Part shown: positions 9,941-18,560 of the stretch, piece by piece
How positions within the stretch are numbered: the stretch's first letter is position 1
Layout: each line of letters begins with the position of its first letter
From: Roseiarcus sp963749715
Lineage (GTDB): Bacteria > Pseudomonadota > Alphaproteobacteria > Rhizobiales > Beijerinckiaceae
Length of the DNA stretch: 64,000 nt
Direction: 5' to 3'
NCBI GenBank assembly: GCA_963749715.1
Contig: CAVVNR010000008.1
Location: 434,001 to 498,000 of the forward strand
Notes under the pieces: generated by a model
The model's input: the letters and a program-made list of their open reading frames with translations, nothing else
Told to the model about the DNA's origin: nothing
The model's database searches: none
Program-made: the position numbers and the translations under genes

Positions 9941-10489
9941 TCACTTGGCGACCCAGGCCATGCGCATGGTCACGATCTTGTCGGGGTTGGTGACCGCGCC
10001 GTTGTTCTCCTGGGTTCCGGCCTTGATCTTGTCGACGACATCCATGCCCGAGACGACCTCGCCGAACGCGGTATATTTGCCGTCGAGAAACCCGGCGTCG
10101 GCGAGTCATGATGAAGAACTGCGAATTCGCCGAATTTGGATCCTGCGAACGCGCCATGCCGAGGATGCCTCGGGTGAAATGGCGGCGTTGAACTCGGCAG
10201 GGATGTTCGGGAGGGTCGAGCCGCCTGTCCCCGTGCCGGTCGGATCGCCGGTCTGCGCCATGAATCCGGGAATAACACGATGGAATACGATGCCGTCGTA
10301 AAACTTGCTTTTCACCAGGGACTTGATCTGCGCGACGTGCTTGGGGGCCCAATCGGGGCGCAGATGAATGACAACTTTGCCGTGCTTCGTGGTGAGAATG
10401 ACCGTATTGTCGGGGTCCTCGGCGGCCCAAGCGGCGGATGCGGCGAGAAGAGGAAGCCAGAGCGCGGCGCGTCGGCTGAATGCGGGCAT
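9941..10489 (-). CDS. Cyclophilin-type peptidyl-prolyl isomerase, exported (frameshifted)
   Basis: A second cyclophilin, with an N-terminal export signal (SRRAALWLPLLAASAAWA then AED); the twin arginines could make it a Tat substrate, so a periplasmic site is likely. The first frame runs through TVILTTKHGKVVIHLRPDW, YDGIVFHRVIPGFMAQTGD and PNIPAEFNA. The frame changes near 10180 to NSANSQFFIMT and again near 10105 to the C-terminal half, ending with KIVTMRMAWVAK and a TGA at 9941-9943. Length 549 bases agrees with the family. Start ATG is at 10489. Confidence 0.87.
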
Positions 10490-10696
10490 GAATTGGCCTT
10501 TTGAAGAGCGGCCGGGGATCGCCGCGGGCGGCTTGATAGCAGGTTGAAGAGGCTTTGCAACCCGCCTCGCGCCATCGAAGCGCCATCGATCAACTTCGGG
10601 CCGGAGGCGCGGCGAGGCGAAATTCTCGCCGCATCGTGCAATAGCCGGATGCGCAAACGCCGCGACGCGTGATAAAGGGGAAGAACGTCGTTCCAC

Positions 10697-11140
10697 ATGA
10701 GCTTCCGAGCGGTCACGCCCAGCATGCCCCGCACTCGTTTCATCCCCGTCGCATTCGCCGCCCTCGTCGCGTCTTCGACCGTGGCCGTCGCGGCGGGGCC
10801 GGTCACTCGGCAATGCGATTATAAGGGCGAGGGCAAGCTCGGGCCGCTGGTCGTCGCTTACGACGAAACCGCTCGCCTGGTGCGCGTGACGACTTCCGAT
10901 GGGCGGATCTGGCGCTACCAGGACGGCGCGACCGGCCGCCTCGGTCCGACGGTCGCTGCGACCGACGATCCCGGCCCGGTCGAGCAGTTCGTCATTGTGA
11001 AAGCCGGCCGAGTGGAGGTTGGATTCCGCTGGCCCGACGACGGAACGACCGGGCATCTGGCCTATTTTGATCCGGCGGCGTTCAAGAATCCCGCGAAGCG
11101 GTGCCTCTGGCGCTCTCTGTGGGATTTCGCCATGGGTTGA
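10697..11140 (+). CDS. Small exported protein of unknown function
   Basis: This 147-residue protein has an N-terminal signal peptide; the more likely start is the internal ATG at 10724 (MPRTRFIPVAFAALVASST, with an AVAA cleavage region). The mature part of about 110 residues has Cys near both ends (TRQCDY, and KRCLWRSLWDF close to the C-terminus), which could form a disulfide in the periplasm. It is divergent from the exported cyclophilin. I do not recognise the family. Confidence 0.65.
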   Translation: MSFRAVTPSMPRTRFIPVAFAALVASSTVAVAAGPVTRQCDYKGEGKLGPLVVAYDETARLVRVTTSDGRIWRYQDGATGRLGPTVAATDDPGPVEQFVIVKAGRVEVGFRWPDDGTTGHLAYFDPAAFKNPAKRCLWRSLWDFAMG

Positions 11141-11281
11141 AGCGCTCGGCAAGGAATGCAGGCGTCTCGACCGCACCAGCCCGGCCCAGGCGCCCGCTGA
11201 AGAACCCGGCGCGAAACCAGATTGAGCCGGCGCCCGCAGCCGGTCGACGCGGCTTGAACCGGGCTAAGCTTGTCTGGGGAC

Positions 11282-11386
11282 CTATCTCGCCGCCGCGGAG
11301 GTGAACATCGAGTTGCCGCTTGCGGTTGCCGAAGCCGGCGCCTCCTCCTGCATGACGTCCCAGTGCTCGACCACCTTTCCGTCGGC
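11282..11386 (-). pseudogene. C-terminal remnant of a SnoaL-like protein
   Basis: On the minus strand, 35 codons up to a TAG at 11282-11284 read ADGKVVEHWDVMQEEAP followed by SATASGNSMF, the typical C-terminus of SnoaL-like (NTF2-fold) proteins, where the EHWDV motif is well conserved. No N-terminal part of such a protein exists upstream on that strand. Instead the readable part ends where a plus-strand TetR-like frame begins. I interpret it as the surviving end of a deleted gene. Confidence 0.65.
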
Positions 11387-11742
11387 TACTCCACGCGATC
11401 GGCGATCCTGAGGATGCGCGCGACCTGGCCGCGAAGGTCGACGCGATCCGATCTGCGTTCCGCTCGGGTCTCACGCGAGGCGAGGGCATGTGTCTCGGCG
11501 GGGCTCTTGCGACTGAGATGCGCAGCCTGCCCTCCCCGGTAGCCGTCACGACGCAGCGCTATTTCCAAGCTTGCAACCATTGGCTGGGTCGCGCCTTCAG
11601 TTGCGCCCACGTGGCGGAGCCTCATCGCAAGGCGCTACAACTCACCGCTCTCCTTGAGGGAGCGATGCTGCAGGCGATTGCGCTTGGCGACCTCGCGGCG
11701 TTTGACGACGCAGTCGACGGGTTTCCGGACACGTCCGGGTGA
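11377..11742 (+). pseudogene. C-terminal remnant of a TetR/AcrR-family regulator
   Basis: From 11377 the frame reads FRRLLHAIGDPEDARDLAA, then SGLTRGEGMCLGGALATEM, then LLEGAMLQAIALGDLAAFDD, ending at 11742. This is the ligand-binding C-terminal domain of TetR-family regulators (the MCLGGALATE and LEGAMLxA motifs are common in the group). The DNA-binding helix-turn-helix half is missing: upstream sequence in this frame is not TetR-like and belongs to the antisense SnoaL remnant. About 120 of an expected 190-200 residues survive, so it cannot bind DNA as a normal TetR protein. Confidence 0.7.
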
Positions 11743-11800
11743 CGGCGCCGGCCGCCTCTGTCCACCGGTTCGCAGGCGCATCAAGACAGCTTTCGCGCCG

Positions 11801-13168
11801 CTATTCCGCCGCCACCTTTGGCAGATGCGCAAGCGACGCTTCGAGGGCTTTCGGATCATAGTCCTGATCCTGAAGCTTGCCCGCGAAATAGTCCGTGTAG
11901 GCCTGCATGTCGAAATGCCCGTGACCGCTGAGGTTGAACAGGATCGTCGGCGACTTGCCTTCCTCTCGCGCCTTCAGCGCCTCGTCGACCGCCGCGCGGA
12001 TCGCGTGGGTCGTTTCCGGCGCGGGAACGATGCCTTCCGTACGCGCGAACGTCACGCCCGCCTCGAAGCAGGGGGTCTGGTGGTAGGCCCTGGCCTCGAT
12101 CAGCCCGAGTTCCTTGCAGTGGCTGACCAAGGGCGCCATGCCGTGATAGCGCAGGCCCCCGGCATGGAAGCCGGGCGGGATGAACTCCGAACCCAGCGTA
12201 TGCATTTTGACGAGCGGCGTCAGATGCCCGGTGTCGCCGAAATCGAAGGCGTACTTGCCGCGCGTCATCGACGGGCATGCCGCCGGCTCGACCGCGATCG
12301 CGCGCACGGGCTTCTTGTCGCGCAGGGCCTTGCCGATGAACGGGAAAGCGATGCCCGCGAAGTTCGAGCCGCCGCCGGCGCAGCCGATGACGATATCGGG
12401 ATAGGCGTCGGCCTCCTGCATCTGCTCGATCGCCTCGAGCCCGATGACCGTCTGATGCATGAGCACGTGGTTCAAAACGCTGCCGAGCGCATATTTGGTG
12501 TCGGGGTTCTTGGCCGCGACTTCGACCGCCTCGGAAATCGCAATGCCCAGGCTGCCTGGCGAATCGGGATGCTGCTTGAGGATTGCCCGCCCGGAATCGG
12601 TCTCATCGCTCGGGCTGGCGACGCATTTCGCGCCATAGGTCTCCATCAGCGCCCGCCGGTAGGGCTTCTGGTCGTAGGAGACCTTGACCATGTAGACTTT
12701 GACTTCGAGGCCGAACAGCGCCCCGGCGAAGGCGAGCGACGAGCCCCACTGCCCTGCCCCCGTCTCGGTCGAAAGCTTGGTGACGCCTTCCTCCTTATTG
12801 TAGAAGGCTTGCGCGACCGCGGTATTGGGCTTGTGGCTGCCGGCGGGGCTGACGCCTTCATATTTATAGAAGATGCGGGCGGTCGTTCGGAGCTCTTTCT
12901 CGAGCCGCCGGGCGCGATAGAGCGGCGTCGGGCGCCACATGCGGTAGATGTCGCGGACCGGCGTCGGGATTTCGACGTGCCGTTCGGCGCTCACTTCCTG
13001 GCCGATAAGCGCCATCGGAAAGAGCGGCGCGAGGTCGCCCGGCCCGACCGGCTGGCCGGTCCCAGGGTGCAACACCGGCGGCGGCGGCGAGGGCAGGTCG
13101 GCGACGATGTTGTACCAGGCGCGAGGAATCCGGTCCTCGCCCAGAAGATATTTGGTGTGCTCGCTCAA
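11801..13168 (-). CDS. TrpB2-type PLP-dependent tryptophan synthase beta-like protein
   Basis: The protein belongs to the TrpB2 branch of tryptophan synthase beta subunits, which can make tryptophan from indole and serine and usually lacks a neighbouring trpA, as here. The PLP lysine is Lys113 in SPAGSHKPNTAVAQ. Further hallmarks are TETGAGQWGSSLAFAGALFG, the phosphate-binding GCAGGGSNFAG and FNLSGHGHFD. I chose a TTG at 13168 rather than the upstream ATG because a GGGAGG Shine-Dalgarno sequence lies 5 bases before it and the product then begins with the family-typical SEHTKYLLGED. Corrected length is 455 residues, intact. Confidence 0.92.
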   Translation of the reverse strand: MSEHTKYLLGEDRIPRAWYNIVADLPSPPPPVLHPGTGQPVGPGDLAPLFPMALIGQEVSAERHVEIPTPVRDIYRMWRPTPLYRARRLEKELRTTARIFYKYEGVSPAGSHKPNTAVAQAFYNKEEGVTKLSTETGAGQWGSSLAFAGALFGLEVKVYMVKVSYDQKPYRRALMETYGAKCVASPSDETDSGRAILKQHPDSPGSLGIAISEAVEVAAKNPDTKYALGSVLNHVLMHQTVIGLEAIEQMQEADAYPDIVIGCAGGGSNFAGIAFPFIGKALRDKKPVRAIAVEPAACPSMTRGKYAFDFGDTGHLTPLVKMHTLGSEFIPPGFHAGGLRYHGMAPLVSHCKELGLIEARAYHQTPCFEAGVTFARTEGIVPAPETTHAIRAAVDEALKAREEGKSPTILFNLSGHGHFDMQAYTDYFAGKLQDQDYDPKALEASLAHLPKVAAE

Positions 13169-13232
13169 GCTTTCCTCCCGTCGGCGCCCCGCTAACCCGC
13201 GCGGGCTCATCCGGTTAACGGTGTAGCACAAT

Positions 13233-13342
13233 CGGCCTCATCCTGAGGAGCCCGCGGCAGCGGGCGTCTCGAAGGATGATCCAGTGGACGCCAATCCACG
13301 TTCCCGCTGTCTCTAGCCCTATGGACCTCAGGATGAGGTCCG
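13233..13342. repeat. Palindromic intergenic repeat with inverted ends
   Basis: Two 13-base palindromes, CCTCATCCTGAGG at 13236-13248 and its reverse complement CCTCAGGATGAGG at 13326-13338, flank a 77-base core. The matching context extends a few bases outward (TCGG on one side, CCGA on the other). This resembles the short palindromic repeats scattered in intergenic regions of rhizobial genomes. It lies between the divergent start of the TrpB2 gene and the end of an oxygenase-like gene. Only one copy is present in this window. Confidence 0.7.
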
Positions 13343-13357
13343 AGGCCGGCTTCGACC

Positions 13358-14147
13358 TCACATTCCGGCTTCCACCTGCGGCGGTTCGCGGTAGTAGGTG
13401 TTGAGGATCGACAGGCGCGGTCGTTCGAGCGGAACCGATATCGCCTCGCGGCCGTGCCAGCTCGATTTGAGCGGCGAATAGGCGGGATGGATGACGACGA
13501 ACGCGTAGCCGGTGTTCGGCAGGAACGGCACGGTCTTGTCCTTGACGAGCCCATAGGACTTCCAGGCGAAGACGCCCATCGGCGAAATCTTGTAGATCGT
13601 CGTGCCGAGATCGCGCTGGCTGTCGTCCGCCGGCAGGTAGATCTGCATCGTCAGCACCTTCCGGCGGGTGTCCGGATGGGGCTTGATCGCGTAGCCGTCG
13701 AGGTCGGTATAGAGCACCGGCCGCGGATGCATCGGCACCGGCCACCCCTCGCGGCTGCCCTTGGCGCGAATCCGAAAGCCCGCGTCGAGTTTCGTCCTCA
13801 GCGCCGCCTCGATCTCCGGCGACAACAGCACCTGCCGCACGATCCCCCATAACTCGCGGCCTTCCTCGGAGCCGGGGTCGCTTCGCGGGTCATAGAGGGC
13901 ATACTCGCGCCGCGTCCCGTCTCCGTTCAGTCCCGCGAATCGGTCGACCTCGGGAAAATACCGCAGCAATCGCCGATAGAATTCGCCCGGAAAGAAGTCG
14001 CGGAAGAGAATGAGCGGATAGGGCGCCTCGAACGTCTGCGCATTCAGGATCGCCCCCTTCGCGCATTCGAGCACCGCGCCGATATTCCCCATCCTGGCCG
14101 GGCGTCGCCAGCGCCCCCGCCATTTCGCCGATCTCGGCAATATCCAT
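13358..14147 (-). CDS. Putative 2-oxoglutarate/Fe(II)-dependent oxygenase
   Basis: The protein of about 260 residues looks like a double-stranded beta-helix 2OG-Fe(II) oxygenase. A likely metal triad is His and Asp in KPHPDTRRKVLTMQIYLP and a distal His in SSWHGREAI, followed by an Arg/Ser-containing segment (RPRLSILNTYY). Upstream parts include PLILFRDFFPGEFYRRLL. The frame stays open to 14218, but the residues from there to about 14100 are unnatural. In another frame an ATG at 14147 gives MDIAEIGEMAGALATP, a better N-terminus that joins the main frame after a one-base shift near 14095. Substrate unknown. Confidence 0.65.
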
Positions 14148-14316
14148 CGCCTACCGCTCCAGAACTCGTCCCTGCGATGGCGCATTATGGAGAATAGGCG
14201 GGGACGAAGGAAGCCCATCCAATCCGCGCGGCCGGCTCAGGCCGTCCGCTTGACAGGGCCGCGAGCCTCTGCGCAATCAGGCGCCTTCGGCTCTGCGCCG
14301 ATTTGCTGGCCGAGTC

Positions 14317-15237
14317 ATGACTTCCCTTAACGACCTGCGCCATCGGCTGGAATATGCCGGATTCCGGCTGATCCAGGCGGCGGTTCTCGCGCTTCCGCTG
14401 GAGGCCGCCTCGCGCAGTTCCGGCGCGGCGTGGCGGCTGATCGCCCCGCGCCTCCATCGCCAGAGGCGCGCGCTTGACAATCTGGCGCTGGCCTTCCCCG
14501 ACATGCCGCTTAAGGAGCGCGAGCGGATCGCTGCCAGCATGTGGGAGAACCTCGGCCGCACCTTCGCCGAGGGCTTTTTCCTCAAGCAGATCATGGCGGA
14601 AGGGCGGGTCACCTTCGAACCGATGGAGCAATTGCGCGAGATCGCCCGCGGCGGCCCCTGCATCGTCTGCGGCCTCCATCTCGGCAATTGGGAGCTTGTC
14701 GCCTATGCCGGCAAGCTCATGGGCGCGCCGTTCACCGGCGTCTATCAGCGTTTGAGCAACCCTTACGTCGACGAGGCGACGCTCAAATTGCGCGAGCCGC
14801 TGTATGATGGCGGGCTATTGCCCAAGACCGCGGTCGCCGCCCGGACGCTCCTCAAAACCGCCAAGCAGGGCGGGTACCCGGCGTTCCTCGCGGATCTTCG
14901 CGACGATCGCGGCGCGGCGGTTCCTTTCTTCGGCGCCCTGGCGCGCTCGACCGTCTTCCCGGCGCTGCTCGCGCGCACGACCGGCCTTCCTCTCTACGCC
15001 GGCGCCGCGTTCCGCCGCCCCAATGTCCAATTCGTCATCCGCGGCGCGCGCGTACCCGTCCCCGAGACCAACGATCGCGAGGCCGACGCCATCGTCGCCA
15101 CCGCCGCGCTGCAGAAGCAGTTCGAAGCCTTCATCCGCGAGGCGCCCGAGCAATGGATGTGGGCGCACAGGAAGTGGGACGAGGGCCGCGGCGGGCGGTA
15201 TTCGGAAATGTTCGGGATCATCCCGGGCGACGAGTGA
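14317..15237 (+). CDS. Lauroyl/myristoyl (lysophospholipid) acyltransferase, LpxL/HtrB family
   Basis: This 306-residue protein belongs to the family that adds secondary acyl chains to lipid A at the inner membrane. The HxxxxE catalytic motif is His121 to Glu126 in GLHLGNWE. Other family segments are RRALDNLALAFPD, SMWENLGRTFAEGFFL, GVYQRLSNPYVDE, FLADLRDDRGAAVPFFG and the C-terminal PEQWMWAHRKWDEG. An amphipathic or membrane-associating helix lies near residues 13-30. The frame is intact. It stands alone between an oxygenase-like gene and a toxin gene on the opposite strand. Confidence 0.9.
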   Translation: MTSLNDLRHRLEYAGFRLIQAAVLALPLEAASRSSGAAWRLIAPRLHRQRRALDNLALAFPDMPLKERERIAASMWENLGRTFAEGFFLKQIMAEGRVTFEPMEQLREIARGGPCIVCGLHLGNWELVAYAGKLMGAPFTGVYQRLSNPYVDEATLKLREPLYDGGLLPKTAVAARTLLKTAKQGGYPAFLADLRDDRGAAVPFFGALARSTVFPALLARTTGLPLYAGAAFRRPNVQFVIRGARVPVPETNDREADAIVATAALQKQFEAFIREAPEQWMWAHRKWDEGRGGRYSEMFGIIPGDE

Positions 15238-15250
15238 GCCGACGGTTCCT

Positions 15251-15934
15251 TCAGCAGGCGCCGAATAGATTGACCCCGATCCGGTCCGCCAGATTCAGGA
15301 GGTCCGCATAGGCCGCGAGGTCGTCGAGAAGGCCGCGCGAGCCGCCCTGTGGCGCGAGGTCGGCGTCGTCCATGCGATCGCCGAACAGCACAGCGGCGCG
15401 CGCGCTGTCGTCCTGACGCGAAACCCAGCACAATCCTGCCGCCGTGGGGCAAGCCGCATGGATGGCTTCCGCCCATTTCCGCGTCCTTGGGTATTGGTCC
15501 TTTTCCGTGTCGATGAGGTCTGTGCGTTTGACGCCAAGCCTTTTCAGCGCCACGCCACTCAGGTCGACAAGGGCGATGTCGCGCTTCGGCGTCAACCGGC
15601 TGTGGACCTGGCCCATCAGTTTGCGCTTGTCGTAGGTCTTCAGACCCGCGGCGAAAGGGACGTCGTGGAAGACCGTCTCCATCGCTGCGCAGTCGAAGGT
15701 CGCGCCGCCGTAGAGCGTGGGGATCGCGCGGCCGTTCGCCGCCGTTATCGGGCTGAAACGCGCGTTTCCCGCGACCCCAGGATTGAATTGGGCGGCGCCA
15801 TAGTTGGTCAGGTGAATGCGGTGGATCGTCCGCCCCTTCGGCCAGGGCAGCATCCGCACAAGCTCGCCGATGGACCCGGGCGGCGGCGGCTCGCTCGCCG
15901 AGTTTTCGCTCGGCTCTTTTGATTCTGCGGCCAA
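15251..15934 (-). CDS. RES-domain toxin (NAD+ phosphorylase family)
   Basis: RES toxins degrade NAD+ and arrest growth when their Xre-type antitoxin is lost. The RES core is visible: IHRIHLTNYGAAQFNPG, ARFSPI, the segment PTLYGGATFDCAAMETVFHD, then LVDLSGVALKRLG and TEKDQYPRTRKWAEAIH. The conserved Arg and Tyr of the N-terminal half and the later Ser/Glu region are present. I chose the TTG at 15934, two bases after the antitoxin stop; an upstream ATG at 16057 would overlap the antitoxin by 120 bases. The product is 227 residues. Tight coupling to the antitoxin gene supports a type II toxin-antitoxin pair. Confidence 0.88.
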   Translation of the reverse strand: MAAESKEPSENSASEPPPPGSIGELVRMLPWPKGRTIHRIHLTNYGAAQFNPGVAGNARFSPITAANGRAIPTLYGGATFDCAAMETVFHDVPFAAGLKTYDKRKLMGQVHSRLTPKRDIALVDLSGVALKRLGVKRTDLIDTEKDQYPRTRKWAEAIHAACPTAAGLCWVSRQDDSARAAVLFGDRMDDADLAPQGGSRGLLDDLAAYADLLNLADRIGVNLFGAC

Positions 15935-15936
15935 GC

Positions 15937-16617
15937 TCAGCCGTGCAGGACGCCGGCCATTTCGTCTTCCGCCGCCTTGAGGACGCTGTCTGGCGCCGAG
16001 ATCAGCAAATCCTGCGGTCGCTTCCCGCCAAGAAAGCTGTTTGCGGAAGAAAACCAATAGGCGAGCGCCCAGTCGTCCTTCCTCCCTTCAAACGCCGCCA
16101 GCACCTTCGCGAGCCCCTTTGCGGGCCGACAGCCGGTCGAGGGATCAAGCGCGTATCCCGGAAAGTAGTCCGCGCCCTGATGCCGCACGGCAAAGATCTG
16201 CTTCTCCCTCTTCCACTTGTTCGGCTGGGCGCTGGGATTGACCGCGCTGAAACCCGCCGCGTTCGCGATCTCGGCCGAGGTCAGCCAGCTCCCGCTTTCG
16301 AGCGTCGCTTTGCGAGCTGCAGCGGTCATGCGCGCTTCGACAATCATGGAGGGCGGAAGAGAAACCTCGGAAACAAGGGCCTCGACGATCGATCGAAACG
16401 CTTTCGCGGTCCGCGCCTCGACAATTTTCCCGACAAGGGGGGCGAGGCCCTTCATTACGCCTTCGAGCGCCCGCGCCGCGGGTTCGCTGGCATGCTCGAT
16501 CGTCAAGGCGATGACCCTTTGCGCACGCACTCCGCTCAGCGCCTTCCGAACTTCGTCCGGAGCGCCGACCACCGTCTTGACGCCGGACAATTCGACTGAA
16601 TCAGTTGACTGAGCCAT
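15937..16617 (-). CDS. Antitoxin of an Xre-RES pair (MbcA/ParS-like toxin-binding domain)
   Basis: The 226-residue protein precedes the RES toxin with a 2-base gap. Its C-terminus (about residues 180-226, with DWALAYWFSSANSFLGGKRP and QDLLISAPDSVLKAAEDEMA) matches the toxin-binding domain of RES antitoxins, which block the toxin's NAD-binding pocket. A winged or helix-turn-helix-like stretch (WLTSAEIANAAGFSAVNPSA) lies near 110-135. The N-terminal 100 residues are longer than in the compact Xre/MbcA antitoxins and I do not recognise them. A large inverted repeat lies 16-59 bases upstream of the start, fitting autoregulation. Confidence 0.85.
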   Translation of the reverse strand: MAQSTDSVELSGVKTVVGAPDEVRKALSGVRAQRVIALTIEHASEPAARALEGVMKGLAPLVGKIVEARTAKAFRSIVEALVSEVSLPPSMIVEARMTAAARKATLESGSWLTSAEIANAAGFSAVNPSAQPNKWKREKQIFAVRHQGADYFPGYALDPSTGCRPAKGLAKVLAAFEGRKDDWALAYWFSSANSFLGGKRPQDLLISAPDSVLKAAEDEMAGVLHG

Positions 16618-16632
16618 TGGGCGCGCTTCCCG

Positions 16633-16677
16633 CGATGAGATCGGTTATCAATATAACATCATAATCGATCTCATCAA
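16633..16677 (-). promoter_or_regulatory. Promoter and palindromic operator of the Xre-RES toxin-antitoxin operon
   Basis: Two 16-base arms, CGATGAGATCGGTTAT at 16633-16648 and ATAATCGATCTCATCA at 16661-16676, are inverted repeats with 14 of 16 positions matching, separated by 12 bases. On the minus strand a -35-like TTGATG (16677-16672) and a -10-like TATATT (16655-16650) with a 16-base spacer lie inside the repeat. Antitoxin bound here would therefore cover the promoter. The start codon of the antitoxin gene is at 16617. Seen directly in sequence; the regulatory role is inferred. Confidence 0.7.
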
Positions 16678-16714
16678 GGCGCCCTCGCGGCGCCCTCGCG
16701 TCGCCCTTTGGCTG

Positions 16715-18457
16715 CTACTCCGCCGCCGCGGCCTCGCGCTTCGGCGCGCCGTAGGTGTCGGGGATCTTGTCGGCGTAGCCGGCGACGAAATCGTGCGCGT
16801 GGTCAACCTCGCCTGAGGGCTTCAGCGCCTCGTCCATGTAAGCCGCGCCATTCTGGTCGGCGAGCACGCGGCGGAGGATAGCCCGATAGCGCAACGCGAG
16901 CGCCGCCCATTTTCCGGCGACCGACAGGAAGTCCCACGCCCGCCAGGGGTAGAAAAGAACCGGATTGACCACCTTGAGCCCGTGCCGGCGCTGCGTCCTC
17001 AACTTCCGCCGGACATAGCCGAATTGCAGCGGGTGCACGCCCTCGATCCGCGATGAGCCCGAAAACACCGTCATCGCATCGACGATCTTGCGCGGATTGA
17101 TCCCGCTCGCCATCGCCCGGCGCAGCACGGTCTCGACATGGGCGTCGGAATAGTAGCGCGCCCAGGCGTCGCGATAGACGCCGCGCCATATGTCCGCCGA
17201 CATGATCGCGTGGTCGGCGCAGACATGTTCGAGGTCGTAATGGTTCATGTCCGGGTCCATGCGCGCCCCTTTGAGGTGGAGGACTTTATGATCCTCCGAG
17301 CCCGGCAGGGGCGTGAGAAAGAAGAATTCGAGAATGTCGATCGGCAGTTCGCGCTTGATCGTGTCGATGTCGCGGGCGATCGACTGCGGCGTGTCGGTGG
17401 GAAATCCGAGGATGTAACCCGCCCACGTCATGACCTTGGCGCGCCGCCACCCCAGCAGCATGTCGCGATATTCCCAGATTTTGTTCTGGCGCTTCTTCGC
17501 GCCCATCAGCGACTCGGGATTGATGTTCTCGAGGCCGATGAAGACGGCGTTGCAGCCGGCGCGCGCCGCCTTCTCGATGAAGCCCGGAATCCGGTGGCAG
17601 AGCGTGTCGACCTGCAAAAGAAGCCGGATCTTGAAGCCTTGTCTCTCGCGCAAGTCGATCAGGCGGTCGAGGATCGGCTCCCAGTTGCGGTTGCGGGCGA
17701 AGTTGTCGTCGGTGACGAAAAAGCGTGTGACGCCTTGGGCGGCGTTGGCGCGCACGATCGCCTCGACGTCGTCGGCGGTCCGGTAGCGCGACTTGCGGCC
17801 CTGCACATTGATAATGGTGCAGAAGCTGCACTGGAACGGGCAGCCGCGCCCGGCGTCGAAGCTGGTATAGTGCCCCGCGACCCTGGTCACGACCGCGTGC
17901 GGCAGGACGGGAATTGCCGCAGCGGCCATATCCGGCATGTCGTTGAGGTAATTGTAGACCGGCTTGGCGGCGCCGGCGTCTATCTCTCGCAGAAAGTCGG
18001 CCAGGCGCCCCTCGCCTTCCCCCGCATAGAGGATGATCCCCAGCGCCTGGGCCTCTCTCAGGTCCGGCGGCAGCTCGGGCAGCATGGCGATGCAGCCCGA
18101 GACATGAAAGCCGCCGACGGCGACCGTCACGCCGCGCTGACGAAACTCACGTCCGATGTCGAGCGCGCGCGGAAACTGATTCGACTGAACGCCGACCAGC
18201 GCCACCATTCCGCCATCGGCGCGGATGCGCTTCGAAATCGAAGGGATGTCGACGATGGTGTTGCACTCGTCGTAGATTTCGATCTCGATGTCGACGTCGG
18301 GGCCGAGAACATGGCTCTCCGCGCATTCATGAAGCAGGCCATAGACGCTGGCCAGGCTGTTCGAGGGGATGGTCGAGCGCCGCCATTGGATGACATAGCC
18401 GTCGTCGTCGTAATGCGACGGCTTGATCAGAACGATCGTGAATTTGCGCCCGGCCAC
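16715..18457 (-). CDS. B12-binding-domain radical SAM protein
   Basis: The 580-residue protein has an N-terminal cobalamin-binding Rossmann region (about residues 1-165, with MVALVGVQSNQFPRALDIG and VAVGGFHVSG) and a radical SAM core whose cluster cysteines are Cys206, Cys210 and Cys213 in GRGCPFQCSFCTI. Later core segments are FFVTDDNFARNRNWE, AVFIGLENINPESL and ILGFPTDTPQSI. Such enzymes often methylate unactivated carbons or rearrange cofactors. I chose the GTG at 18457 because the upstream stretch of the open frame is unnatural and overlaps the methyltransferase gene. Substrate unknown. It lies 103 bases downstream of that methyltransferase on the same strand. Confidence 0.85.
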   Translation of the reverse strand: MAGRKFTIVLIKPSHYDDDGYVIQWRRSTIPSNSLASVYGLLHECAESHVLGPDVDIEIEIYDECNTIVDIPSISKRIRADGGMVALVGVQSNQFPRALDIGREFRQRGVTVAVGGFHVSGCIAMLPELPPDLREAQALGIILYAGEGEGRLADFLREIDAGAAKPVYNYLNDMPDMAAAAIPVLPHAVVTRVAGHYTSFDAGRGCPFQCSFCTIINVQGRKSRYRTADDVEAIVRANAAQGVTRFFVTDDNFARNRNWEPILDRLIDLRERQGFKIRLLLQVDTLCHRIPGFIEKAARAGCNAVFIGLENINPESLMGAKKRQNKIWEYRDMLLGWRRAKVMTWAGYILGFPTDTPQSIARDIDTIKRELPIDILEFFFLTPLPGSEDHKVLHLKGARMDPDMNHYDLEHVCADHAIMSADIWRGVYRDAWARYYSDAHVETVLRRAMASGINPRKIVDAMTVFSGSSRIEGVHPLQFGYVRRKLRTQRRHGLKVVNPVLFYPWRAWDFLSVAGKWAALALRYRAILRRVLADQNGAAYMDEALKPSGEVDHAHDFVAGYADKIPDTYGAPKREAAAAE

Positions 18458-18560
18458 CCACCGCCTCGCTTGAGCTGAGCAAGCCTCGTTACGCGAACCG
18501 CCCAGAGAGTCAACGCCTCCGCGGCTCCGGCCGGCTCCCTCCCCGGCGCGGCTGAAACGA

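Noticed and set aside
11654..13195. 513-codon plus-strand open frame
   Set aside because: Antisense to the intact TrpB2-type gene; no recognisable motif.
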